A stretch of DNA of 38,191 bases, taken from assembly GCA_013336285.1 (NCBI GenBank), contig JAAXTX010000008.1, positions 1 through 38,191 of the forward strand, given 5' to 3'. Origin of the DNA: Candidatus Moraniibacteriota bacterium (GTDB lineage: Bacteria > Patescibacteriota > Minisyncoccia > Moranbacterales > UBA1568). The position numbers and the translations under genes are program-made. The notes under the pieces were generated by a model, which saw only the letters and a program-made list of their open reading frames with translations, did not search any database and was not told the origin of the DNA. Shown here in pieces: positions 7,508-17,329 of the stretch. The first letter of the stretch is position 1. Each line of letters begins with the position of its first letter.

Positions 7508-10500
7508 ATGGTACAGGTCGTGAATTCGACCGCCTCGGATTGGCGGGATAAGAAACTTCAGAAAACCGAGGATACGCTCAAAGGCCTCGCGGGAACCTCG
7601 AAGGAACAGGCGGCCGCGAGACTTGCAGCCGAGGTCGGATTACCGTATTTCGATCTCCATATCTTTCCCGCCAGTCAGGAGGACGTGACGCTCGTTTCAG
7701 AAGAAAACGCGAAGAAACATCAGATCGCCGTTTTTGAAAAAAGCGGGGGGAAGATCCGCGTCGGATTCGCAGACCCTAAAAACTCCGCTGCGGCGGATTT
7801 CGTGGAATCGCTTGCGGACGATCGGGGTTGGCAGGTGGAGGCATACGTCGTCTCCGTTCCCTCCCTTGAAAAAGTCTGGCAGATCTACGACGAGGCACCG
7901 CTTATCAAGGATTTCGATCTTCTTCGGGTCTCGCTGTCCGGGGAGGAACTCAAGCGCTTCGAGGAAAACTTCAGCGCTATCATGAAACTTAAGAATGCCT
8001 CGAAGGTATCCATCTCCGAGACTATCGAGATCATTCTTGCCGGAGCCAACAAACTTCAGGCGAGTGATATCCATATCGAACCCGAAAAGGAAGGTGTCCG
8101 TCTCCGTTACCGTATCGATGGCGTGCTTCAGGATATCGGGTCGATCTCGGCGGACATCTATCGGCTCACGCTCTCCCGGGTAAAAATGCTTTCTCGCATG
8201 AAGATAAACATCCGTGACCGGGCACAGGACGGGCATTTCGGTATTTCGCTCGACGGGAAACTGATCGACCTTCGCGTCAACATCATCCCGGGAAATCACG
8301 GGGAGAGCATCAACATGCGTATCCTCAATAACGACGATGTCCTCTATGACATGACGAAGCTCGGCATTCAGGGAGCGACCTACGACAAGATCAAGCAAGA
8401 GACGGAAAAGCCACACGGCATGATCATCAATACCGGTCCGACCGGCGCCGGAAAGACGACGACCCTCTACAGCATATTGCGTACGGTGAACAGTCCTGAC
8501 AAAAAAATCATCACCGTCGAGGACCCTATCGAGTATCAGATCCAGGGTATCGTGCAGACCGAGGTCTCCAAGGGCCGCGAGTACGGATTCGCGACGGCGC
8601 TTCGCGCGATTGTCCGCCAGGACCCCGACGTGATCCTTATCGGTGAAATCCGCGATGATGAGACGGCGGAAATCGCCGTGAACGCGGCTATGACCGGACA
8701 TCTGGTCCTCTCCACCGTCCATGCCAACACCGCTCCGGGTGCCATTCCGCGTCTTATCGAACTCGGAGCGAAGCCATCCGCTCTCGCGTCGGCACTGAAC
8801 GTCGTCATCGGGCAGCGTCTCGTCCGAAAACTGTGCGAGAAGTGCAAGGAATCCTATCTGCCGGCCGAAGAGACGATAGATTCGCTTCGGGAAATACTCT
8901 CGATCGTTTCTCCGAAAGCGAAGGTCGAGATACCCCGTGAAATCACCGAGCTCTGGAATCCGAAGGGGTGTCCCTCCTGCGGAATGACCGGCTATCACGG
9001 CCGGATAGGAATTTATGAGTCTTTCACCATTTCCAAGGATATCGAGAAAGCCATCGTCGAACTGGGAACGGAACGTGAAATCATGAGAGTGGCCATAGAA
9101 GAAGGCATGGTGACCATGGTCCAAGACGGCATTCTCAAGGCAATTCATGGAACGACCTCCCTCGAGGAAGTGTGGCGCGCGACTGGACAGAAGAACGCGC
9201 TTCGGGAAATCTATGCAGAACTCATGCCGAGCATCCTCTCACGTACCTCTTTGCTTTCCAAGGAGACATTCGAGGCCGCGCGTGCGCATCTTACGACTCT
9301 CGAGGAATTCGGGCGATACGCCAAAACCCTTGGGGACAGCGACGTTTTACGCTCCATTTTCGCGGCCGCTCTCCTGCTTAAGGCCGGCGATATCCATCTC
9401 GAACCGGCGGATCAGGAGGTCCTGGTCAGGTTGCGCATCGACGGAATACTCCAAACCATAGCCGCGCTTCCGAAAGTCACGTATCCTCAGATACTCGGTG
9501 AGATTAAGCTCTGGAGCGGTCTCAAGTCCGGCCAACGCTCGGGTGTCGTGGACGGACGTTTCTCACTCACAGTGAAAGAACCTTACGAGCATATCCCGGC
9601 AGGCACCACCGACTTCCGTCTCTCCATAATCCTTGGGGGATTCGGGGAAACCGCCGTAATGCGTATTCTCAACAACTCACTCACGACACTCTCGCTCGAG
9701 TCTCTCTCTTTCCGACCCGAGAACCTTGTACGGATTCGCGAGGGTTTGAAGAGAGCGAACGGCATCATGATCAACACGGGCCCGACAGGCTCGGGAAAGA
9801 CGACGACCCTGTACAGCATGCTGTCGAAACTCAACAAGCCGGAAGTGAAAATCATCACTGTCGAGGACCCGATCGAATACCGTCTATCGGGAATCCTCCA
9901 GACGCAGATGAATCCGGAAGAGGGCTATACGTTTTCCGAAGCGCTACGCGCATTACTCCGTCAGAATCCCGACATCCTCATGATCGGCGAAATACGGGAT
10001 GAGGATACGGCCAAGATAGCATTGCAATCGGCGGAGACCGGTCATCTCGTGCTGTCCACCATCCATGCCAACAGCGCCACGGGCGTCATTCCCAGATTCC
10101 TCGGCATGGGAGCTTCCCCGGACGAGATCGCGAATACGGTCATCTGCCTTATCTCGCAGCGTCTCGTGCGAAAACTGTGCGAACATTGCCGACAAGAGGA
10201 TGTACCGACCGCTGAAGATTTGGATCTCATCGACCGCGTATTGAAAAAGGTTCCGGAGAATATCGGCGGCCAGGCAAGGACGGAAAAAAAGATTTGGAAG
10301 ACGACAGGATGCGAACGGTGCAACGGAACCGGATATACCGGACAGATCGTTCTCTCGGAAGTCCTCTCGATGGATCCTGATATCGAGGAACTCATCACAA
10401 CGGGAGCACTCATGTCGCAAATCGAGGAGACTGCGATAAAAAACGGTATGTTGACACTCGCGGGAGACGGCGTCCTGGCCGTACTCGAGGGCCGGACGAC

Positions 10501-10534
10501 TCTCGACGAGATCCGTCGCGTAACAAATGAGTGA
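7508..10534 (+). CDS. tandem-fused type IV pilus / type II secretion assembly ATPase (two PilB/GspE modules)
   Basis: Two Walker A motifs (GPTGAGKTTTLYSIL, GPTGSGKTTTLYSML), two GEIRD Walker B/Asp-box regions, two tetracysteine zinc motifs; start trimmed to 7508. Confidence 0.93.
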   Translation: MVQVVNSTASDWRDKKLQKTEDTLKGLAGTSKEQAAARLAAEVGLPYFDLHIFPASQEDVTLVSEENAKKHQIAVFEKSGGKIRVGFADPKNSAAADFVESLADDRGWQVEAYVVSVPSLEKVWQIYDEAPLIKDFDLLRVSLSGEELKRFEENFSAIMKLKNASKVSISETIEIILAGANKLQASDIHIEPEKEGVRLRYRIDGVLQDIGSISADIYRLTLSRVKMLSRMKINIRDRAQDGHFGISLDGKLIDLRVNIIPGNHGESINMRILNNDDVLYDMTKLGIQGATYDKIKQETEKPHGMIINTGPTGAGKTTTLYSILRTVNSPDKKIITVEDPIEYQIQGIVQTEVSKGREYGFATALRAIVRQDPDVILIGEIRDDETAEIAVNAAMTGHLVLSTVHANTAPGAIPRLIELGAKPSALASALNVVIGQRLVRKLCEKCKESYLPAEETIDSLREILSIVSPKAKVEIPREITELWNPKGCPSCGMTGYHGRIGIYESFTISKDIEKAIVELGTEREIMRVAIEEGMVTMVQDGILKAIHGTTSLEEVWRATGQKNALREIYAELMPSILSRTSLLSKETFEAARAHLTTLEEFGRYAKTLGDSDVLRSIFAAALLLKAGDIHLEPADQEVLVRLRIDGILQTIAALPKVTYPQILGEIKLWSGLKSGQRSGVVDGRFSLTVKEPYEHIPAGTTDFRLSIILGGFGETAVMRILNNSLTTLSLESLSFRPENLVRIREGLKRANGIMINTGPTGSGKTTTLYSMLSKLNKPEVKIITVEDPIEYRLSGILQTQMNPEEGYTFSEALRALLRQNPDILMIGEIRDEDTAKIALQSAETGHLVLSTIHANSATGVIPRFLGMGASPDEIANTVICLISQRLVRKLCEHCRQEDVPTAEDLDLIDRVLKKVPENIGGQARTEKKIWKTTGCERCNGTGYTGQIVLSEVLSMDPDIEELITTGALMSQIEETAIKNGMLTLAGDGVLAVLEGRTTLDEIRRVTNE

Positions 10535-10555
10535 CCTGTGACAGTCTTCGTTCGA

Positions 10556-10586
10556 AAAAAACTCCGCCAATATGGGCGGAGTTTTT
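10556..10586 (+). terminator. rho-independent terminator
   Basis: ACTCCGCC-AATATG-GGCGGAGT followed by TTTT. Confidence 0.9.
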
Positions 10587-10603
10587 GTGGAAAAAACGTT
10601 CAG

Positions 10604-10797
10604 CTGCAGGCAATCCGAAGCATTAAGAACGCCTCGGCAAGGAGCAGTGTCGAGGTATGGCAGAGCCGAGACCCCACCACCCATGTCTGGACAACTCGCA
10701 CTTCCCGATATCCGTGACATTTCACGAACAACGGAAAGTGCGAGAGAAAGCCCCCAGTCTTGAGGATAAAAGATAGTAATCCCCAATTTGCCTGCAG
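10604..10797 (+). ncRNA. candidate structured ncRNA closed by a 10-bp stem (strand uncertain)
   Basis: CTGCAGGCAA (10604-10613) pairs with TTGCCTGCAG (10788-10797); internal CTCGCACTT (10695-10703) with AAGTGCGAG (10736-10744); CTCGGC (10633-10638) with GCCGAG (10665-10670). Confidence 0.45.
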
Positions 10798-10868
10798 GTG
10801 AACGATCATTCCGTCACTATCGGAAGGCGCTGATCGCTCTCGATGTGACTGGGAATCCTATCATGGCT

Positions 10869-10896
10869 TTGTATTTATGTCAAGTGATGGTAGAAT
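10869..10896 (+). promoter_or_regulatory. sigma70-type promoter upstream of ruvB
   Basis: TTGTAT (10869-10874), 16 bp, TAGAAT (10891-10896). Confidence 0.5.
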
Positions 10897-10946
10897 GTCC
10901 TGGAACGAAGCCGTTTTTCTATCAATCTTACGTCACCCGGCACCTT

Positions 10947-11956
<1,010 letters not shown>

Positions 11957-11960
<4 letters not shown>

Positions 11961-12208
11961 CACGGATTCTATCGATGTTTTACCTCATACTGTTCCTCGG
12001 CATAAGCGCCGCGGGACTGTATATCTCATATCATATACTCCGATATTCGATTTCAAAGCAACGGGCGGCGCTAACGATGACACTGTTCGCATCGGTCTTC
12101 ATCTTACTCCTCGCGACGAATGCAACGCTGTTTTTTCGGATAAATTGGGATACCCTCATCGGAAATGGCATTTACCTCAAGCAACCGACGAATTATTCTC
12201 GTTTCTAA
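11957..12208 (+). CDS. small membrane protein, hypothetical
   Basis: Two hydrophobic segments; ATGA overlap with the ruvB stop. Confidence 0.6.
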
Positions 12209-12214
12209 TGCGCT

Positions 12215-12763
12215 ATGAACCTTTCACTGGTCCGTTTTCCTGGCAAACACGACGGGGAAGCCGTCATTGCCGTCTACCATCGTCACTGGTTCGATATCTT
12301 CTCGAGCCTTCTGATTCCGGTCCTCCTCTCCATCGTCGTTATCGGAGCATTCATCACCCTGCCTTTCGTAGCGCCGGTTCTCTTCAGGAGCGAGAGTGAG
12401 GCTTTCTTCACGTTCTTGGAGAATTCGTTTCTGCTCTTCTTCTGGTTGAACGTTTTTCTCATCTGGATCGACCTGTATTTCGATGTTTGGATCGTAACCG
12501 ACGAACGTATCATCAACATCGAACAAAAGGATCTTTTCACCCGCCGGGTCAGTGAACTTCGATTTTCCCGCGTTCAGGACGTGACGAGCGAGGTAACCGG
12601 TGTCATACCGAGCATATTGAATTTTGGCGACGTATACGTACAGACAGCCGGTGAAAATCCTCGGTTTATCTTCCATAACGTATCGAATCCCATCGCGATC
12701 AAGGATCTCGTAATGAGACTGGCGGAAAAAAGGCGCGCAACCGTAGGTTCGGCCGGAGATTGA
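12215..12763 (+). CDS. membrane-anchored bacterial PH-domain protein
   Basis: TM pair followed by DVWIVTDERIINIEQKDLFTRRVSELRFSRVQDVTSEVTG..LNFGDVYVQTAG, typical of the bPH2/YdbT-like family. Confidence 0.8.
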   Translation: MNLSLVRFPGKHDGEAVIAVYHRHWFDIFSSLLIPVLLSIVVIGAFITLPFVAPVLFRSESEAFFTFLENSFLLFFWLNVFLIWIDLYFDVWIVTDERIINIEQKDLFTRRVSELRFSRVQDVTSEVTGVIPSILNFGDVYVQTAGENPRFIFHNVSNPIAIKDLVMRLAEKRRATVGSAGD

Positions 12764-12772
12764 ACATATGAC

Positions 12773-12801
12773 TTGATGGATCCGTCGGACGCCGATATAC
12801 T
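12773..12801 (+). promoter_or_regulatory. sigma70-type promoter upstream of yebC
   Basis: TTGATG (12773-12778), 17 bp, TATACT (12796-12801). Confidence 0.6.
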
Positions 12802-12841
12802 GCATTGTCGTCGGTCGTTTATTGTTTTTTCCGGATCATTT

Positions 12842-13561
12842 ATGTCAGGACATTCCCACTGGGCAGGCATTCGGCACAAAAAGGCGCTCACAGACACGAA
12901 AAAGGCATCAGTTTTCACGAAAATGGCGAACAATATCACGATAGCCGCACGTCATGGCGGCAACCCGGATATGAATTTTCGACTCCGCCTCGCGATTGAC
13001 GCAGCCCGTGCGGTCAACATGCCCAAAGATAATATCGAACGTGCGGTCAAGCGCGGCACCGGAGAGCTTACTGACGGCGCCGTCATTGAGGAACTTGTCT
13101 ACGAAGCGTACGGCCCTGGCCAGGTTGCTTTGCTTATCGGAACGGCGACTGACAATCGGAACCGGACTTTCGGCGACATACGCACGATACTTACGAAAAA
13201 CGGCGGGAAAATAGTATCGGAAGGCGCTGTTTCGTATCTTTTTACGCTTTCCGGCGAAATCGTGATACCTCTCGACAACCGAAATCAGGATGAGGCAGAA
13301 CTCACCGCGATCGAAGCGGGGGCGGAGGATGTCTCACGCGACGGCGTTTCATTGATCGTCTTGAGCCGTCCCGAGGATTTGCAAAAAACCAAAGAGTCTC
13401 TCGAGGCGGCGGGATTCGCTATCGGTTCGGCTTCACTTGCGTATATTCCTACGCAAAAAATGTCGATTTCGAAAGAGAATCGGACCCAATACGACGCTCT
13501 GCTCGAGGCGCTCGATGAACACGCCGATGTTCAGGACGTGTGGGACAACCTTTCCGACTGA
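12842..13561 (+). CDS. yebC: YebC/PmpR family protein
   Basis: MSGHSHWAGIRHKKALTDTKKASVFTKMANNITIAAR..GGNPDMNFRLRLAIDAARAVNMPKDNIERAVKRG. Confidence 0.96.
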   Translation: MSGHSHWAGIRHKKALTDTKKASVFTKMANNITIAARHGGNPDMNFRLRLAIDAARAVNMPKDNIERAVKRGTGELTDGAVIEELVYEAYGPGQVALLIGTATDNRNRTFGDIRTILTKNGGKIVSEGAVSYLFTLSGEIVIPLDNRNQDEAELTAIEAGAEDVSRDGVSLIVLSRPEDLQKTKESLEAAGFAIGSASLAYIPTQKMSISKENRTQYDALLEALDEHADVQDVWDNLSD

Positions 13562-13637
13562 TGTCGTGAAAACATCGGTAAGCGCCGCTTACGACTTTTT
13601 GGAATAAATCGATTGCCGGCTAATTGCTGTTCGTCGT

Positions 13638-14129
13638 ATGAGAATCATCGGTATCGATCCAGGCACTGCGATCGTAGGCTGGGGCATCGTGGATGTTGAA
13701 GATGGCAGACCAAAGGCCGTAGCATACGGTCACATCACGACTCCCGCCGGCATGTACATAGGAGAGCGCGTACTTTTGATCGCGGAAGAGCTTGAAAAGA
13801 TACTCGACGAGCATGTGCCGGAAGAATCCGCCGTAGAGGAGCTCTTTTTTTCAAACAACGCCAAAACGGCGATGACCGTTTCGCAGGCACGCGGTGCCAT
13901 CCTCTTGACACTCGGTCGTTTTGGTGTTACCGTCTCCGGTTACACTCCGAACCAAGTCAAGCAGTCCCTCACAAGTTACGGACGAGCAGACAAACATCAA
14001 ATGCAGATGATGGTGAAAAACATTTTGCATCTCCCTGACATTCCGAAGCCGGACGATGTCGCGGATGCGCTTGCCGTCGCCGTCTGTCACTCCTTCTCAC
14101 GGAAAACTGCGGGCTTGATCGGGAAATAA
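13638..14129 (+). CDS. ruvC: Holliday junction resolvase RuvC
   Basis: MRIIGIDPGTAIVGWGIVD, VEELFFSNNAKTAMTVSQARG, DDVADALAVAVCH. Confidence 0.96.
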   Translation: MRIIGIDPGTAIVGWGIVDVEDGRPKAVAYGHITTPAGMYIGERVLLIAEELEKILDEHVPEESAVEELFFSNNAKTAMTVSQARGAILLTLGRFGVTVSGYTPNQVKQSLTSYGRADKHQMQMMVKNILHLPDIPKPDDVADALAVAVCHSFSRKTAGLIGK

Positions 14130-14190
14130 TTTCTTGCGTGATATCATGCCGGAGAGGATAATGCATTCACGTACGCGATAAGGCAACGAC

Positions 14191-14850
14191 ATGGAACACT
14201 ATCATCCGATTATCCGGTTCGTCGTCGAAGGCGGCGTCCCAATTCAGACGGCGGTCCTGCTTCTCATGCTCCCCATAGTAGCGACATTGGTCGCTTTTTT
14301 CCGGCAGATCGTCGGTATCAAGGCTTTCGGCATCTACACCCCATCGATCGTGACGTTCGCGCTTATCGCGTTCGATCCGAACGGGCTGAAATATGGCATT
14401 GCCATATTCGCGAGCGTCATCTTCGTCGGGATGATAACCAGGTTCATTCTTCGCAGATTCCGACTCCTCTATCTGCCGCGAGTGGCCATAACCCTGTCAG
14501 TCATTTCCTTTTCCATACTTTGTCTCCTTGTTTTCGGGGGTTACTATCATCGGACGGGGCTCGCGGCCGCCCCGATCTTTCCGATCCTGATCATGATTAC
14601 CATCTCGGAAAAATTCGTCGCTGCACAGATTGAAAAAGGGACAAAAACCGCTCTTATACTGGCAGCTGAGACGCTTGGCATCTCCCTTATCGGATATGCG
14701 CTCCTCTCATGGTCCGCCTTCATCTTGTTTCTTGTCGAATATCCCTGGACCATCCTTTTCACGATCCCCTTGAATGTCTTCATCGGAAAATGGACCGGCC
14801 TCCGCCTTTCCGAATACGTCCGGTTCGCGCGCATCATCCGGCAGAAGTAG
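14191..14850 (+). CDS. 7TM membrane protein similar to the 7TM module of inactive-transglutaminase proteins
   Basis: Multiple TM segments with GIKAFGIYTPSIVTFALIA..G; gene context with ATP-grasp proteins. Confidence 0.65.
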   Translation: MEHYHPIIRFVVEGGVPIQTAVLLLMLPIVATLVAFFRQIVGIKAFGIYTPSIVTFALIAFDPNGLKYGIAIFASVIFVGMITRFILRRFRLLYLPRVAITLSVISFSILCLLVFGGYYHRTGLAAAPIFPILIMITISEKFVAAQIEKGTKTALILAAETLGISLIGYALLSWSAFILFLVEYPWTILFTIPLNVFIGKWTGLRLSEYVRFARIIRQK

Positions 14851-14854
14851 GATT

Positions 14855-16252
14855 ATGTTCGAAGCGCTCAGGAAAAGCAGCGGGATTCTCGGGATGAACG
14901 CCCGAAATCTCGAATATATACGCCCTCTCAATAGGAAGCGTGGTCGGAATATCGCCGACGATAAGCTTCTTTCGAAACGTGTTCTCAGGAAAGCGGGCCT
15001 TCCTGTCCCGAAACTCATCGCGACCATTCGAAACAACGAGTCTCTTGAACAGTTCGATTGGAGCCTATTGCCAGGCGGATTTGCGCTCAAACCGAACCGC
15101 GGATTCGGCGGCGAAGGCATTCTCGTCGTCTATGGTAGAAAAAAGAATCGGGATGACGCCTGGGTAAAGGCGGATGGCTCACTCGTCACTATCGAGGACC
15201 TACGCGCTCATATTCGGAATATCCTCGATGGTTCGTTTTCGCTCACGAATTCGCCGGATATCGCTTTTTTCGAGGAACGACTTACCTTACTCAAATCTTT
15301 CAAGCCGTATTCCTACAAAGGCATTCCCGACCTCCGTATCATCGTCTGTAACCGTATTCCGGTCATGGCGATGCTTCGTCTCCCCACGAGGCAATCAAGC
15401 GGGAAGGCGAATCTACAACAGGGAGCTATCGGGGTCGGCATCGACCTCGCCACCGGAACGACCACGACTGCCGTTATCGGAAAGTCCCATATCATAGAAT
15501 ATGTGCCGAAAACACGACTCGCGCTTTCAGGTATCCGTATCCCTTATTGGAAGGAAATCCTCCGAATAGCGATCGAATCGCAAAATGTTTCCGGTCTCGG
15601 GTATCTCGGCGCGGATATCGCGATCGACCGCGAAAGGGGTCCTGTTTTACTTGAACTCAACGCCCGTCCTGGTCTATCGATCCAGATTGCCAACCTCGAC
15701 GGTCTCAAAGGCCGTCTCGATCGCGTAAAAGATCTCCGTGTCAAAACGACGGAACGAGGCATGACGCTCGGCATGAATCTTTTCGGCGGAGAAATCGAGG
15801 AGGAACTCGAGGAGATTTCAGGTAAACGGATCATCGGGCCCGTAACCAAGACGAAACTCGTCGGCAGGGATGGGAAAACGGAGATCGAAGTGGAAGCCAA
15901 AATCGATACCGGCGCCGATTCCACCTCCATCGACATCGATCTCGCACGCAGACTCGGTTTCAATGACACGGTAGACGGATATCTCAAGGCCGCGAAGGAT
16001 TGGCAGGAGATTTCCGAACTCTCGGGCGGTGAACGATGGAAGATGTTCGAACATATTCCCGGGGTTGTCGCGACCATCCCTGTCAAATCGGCAAGCGGCA
16101 CCACGTACAGGGTCGCGATCAGGATCGAGATCGTCGTGGACGGACTCCGTGTTCCGGCGCGCGCGACACTGATCGACCGTTCCAATCTCGAATATCCCGT
16201 CATCATCGGTCGGAAGAATCTTTCGCGATTTTTGGTGGACGTGACGAAATGA
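14855..16252 (+). CDS. alpha-L-glutamate ligase-like ATP-grasp protein fused to a RimK-associated retropepsin-like (aspartyl protease) domain
   Basis: ALKPNRGFGGEGILVV and VLLELNARPGLSIQIAN (ATP-grasp); C-terminal IIGPVTKTKL..AKIDTGADSTSID..YPVIIGRKNL (retropepsin-like); start trimmed to 14855. Confidence 0.85.
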   Translation: MFEALRKSSGILGMNARNLEYIRPLNRKRGRNIADDKLLSKRVLRKAGLPVPKLIATIRNNESLEQFDWSLLPGGFALKPNRGFGGEGILVVYGRKKNRDDAWVKADGSLVTIEDLRAHIRNILDGSFSLTNSPDIAFFEERLTLLKSFKPYSYKGIPDLRIIVCNRIPVMAMLRLPTRQSSGKANLQQGAIGVGIDLATGTTTTAVIGKSHIIEYVPKTRLALSGIRIPYWKEILRIAIESQNVSGLGYLGADIAIDRERGPVLLELNARPGLSIQIANLDGLKGRLDRVKDLRVKTTERGMTLGMNLFGGEIEEELEEISGKRIIGPVTKTKLVGRDGKTEIEVEAKIDTGADSTSIDIDLARRLGFNDTVDGYLKAAKDWQEISELSGGERWKMFEHIPGVVATIPVKSASGTTYRVAIRIEIVVDGLRVPARATLIDRSNLEYPVIIGRKNLSRFLVDVTK

Positions 16253-16271
16253 ATTATTAGTACGAATCGGC

Positions 16272-17234
16272 ATGCCGAAAACACTCGTCATCATTTATCA
16301 TAAGGACGACTGGGACGCCGAAATACCTTTTGAGCGGTCTCCCGACACCCGGGCGGCATTCGAGTCGTTTTATGATTTCGCGCGAAAGAAGGATGTCGAG
16401 GTTTTCCGAGCCGACATCCGTTGGTTCGATACGGCGAGATCCTGTTTCAAAAAGGCGTGGACATTCCGGAACGACACCTGGATCCGCCAGGAAGGCCCTA
16501 TCATTCCGGACGCTATCTTCGACAAGATGGCAGGAAAAAGAGACTACGAGTTCTTCGTATTGAAAACGTCGATCTCAAACCGTATTCAGATACTCAATAC
16601 CCCTTTGTTTCGTACGATGTTCGATAACAAACTTTCGCAATACCTGGCATTCCGTGAGTTCATGCCACAATCTTTGCTTGCCGAAAACGATGAGCATCTG
16701 AAAGAAGCCATCGCCCGGATTCGAACGGGCAAGGTTGTAATAAAGCAGATATACGGATCCGGAGGGAAAGAAGTCGTTATCGGAGATAAGACTCGTCTTA
16801 TCGAGACCGGCGTTCCCCTCTCGTTCCCGGTCCTCGTACAGGAATTCATTGGCACGTCCGGGATTCCCGGTTTTTCCGAGTCAGAAGAAGTTTCCGACCT
16901 CCGTATTGTCTATGTCGGTAAAGTACCTATTTACGCCTTGTCGCGTATCGCAAAAAGCGGGTCCCTCTTTACGAATTTTCACCAGGGAGCAACGGCCCGT
17001 ATCGTCCCAATGGAACGCATACCTGCCGACTGCCTCAGGATGGCCGATGCGATTCGAAAGACGCTTGATTTGTTTGAAAATACGAATTATTCTCTCGATT
17101 TCATGTTCTCGACGGATGGAACACCGTTTTTCGTAGAAATGAACACGACTCCCGGATTCGATTTGCTTCACATTATGGGGACTTCCGAATTAAAAGAGTG
17201 CTATTTCGAGTCCTTTCTTCGACTATTACGTTGA
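16272..17234 (+). CDS. RimK-like ATP-grasp ligase
   Basis: VVIKQIYGSGGKEVVI, VLVQEFI, DLRIVYVGKVPIYALSRIAKSGSLFTNFHQGATA, FFVEMNTTPGFDL. Confidence 0.82.
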   Translation: MPKTLVIIYHKDDWDAEIPFERSPDTRAAFESFYDFARKKDVEVFRADIRWFDTARSCFKKAWTFRNDTWIRQEGPIIPDAIFDKMAGKRDYEFFVLKTSISNRIQILNTPLFRTMFDNKLSQYLAFREFMPQSLLAENDEHLKEAIARIRTGKVVIKQIYGSGGKEVVIGDKTRLIETGVPLSFPVLVQEFIGTSGIPGFSESEEVSDLRIVYVGKVPIYALSRIAKSGSLFTNFHQGATARIVPMERIPADCLRMADAIRKTLDLFENTNYSLDFMFSTDGTPFFVEMNTTPGFDLLHIMGTSELKECYFESFLRLLR

Positions 17235-17274
17235 TTCATGAGTCCGATTCGTCTGAAAAAAATATGGATATTCA

Positions 17275-17303
17275 TTGAATATTCAACCGTTTCGTGGTAA
17301 TAT
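17275..17303 (+). promoter_or_regulatory. sigma70-type promoter upstream of the PBP gene
   Basis: TTGAAT (17275-17280), 17 bp, TAATAT (17298-17303). Confidence 0.6.
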
Positions 17304-17329
17304 CAGCCTACAAAGCTGATTTTTGCTTT

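Noticed and set aside
7697-9148. 483-aa minus-strand ORF opposite the pilB gene
   Set aside because: Antisense shadow of the strongly coding PilB frame; composition and sequence do not resemble a real protein family.
10631-10655. SRP RNA-like motif (GGCAAGGAGCAG)
   Set aside because: The AGCAG side resembles the SRP domain loop, but the matching 5' CAGG strand and a long continuous flanking stem are not apparent.
9953-10786. 277-aa minus-strand ORF
   Set aside because: Mostly antisense to the second PilB module and runs through the terminator and structured intergenic region.
15544-16284. 246-aa minus-strand ORF opposite the ATP-grasp/retropepsin gene
   Set aside because: Low-complexity Ser/Ile-rich antisense translation; the opposite strand has clear domain motifs.
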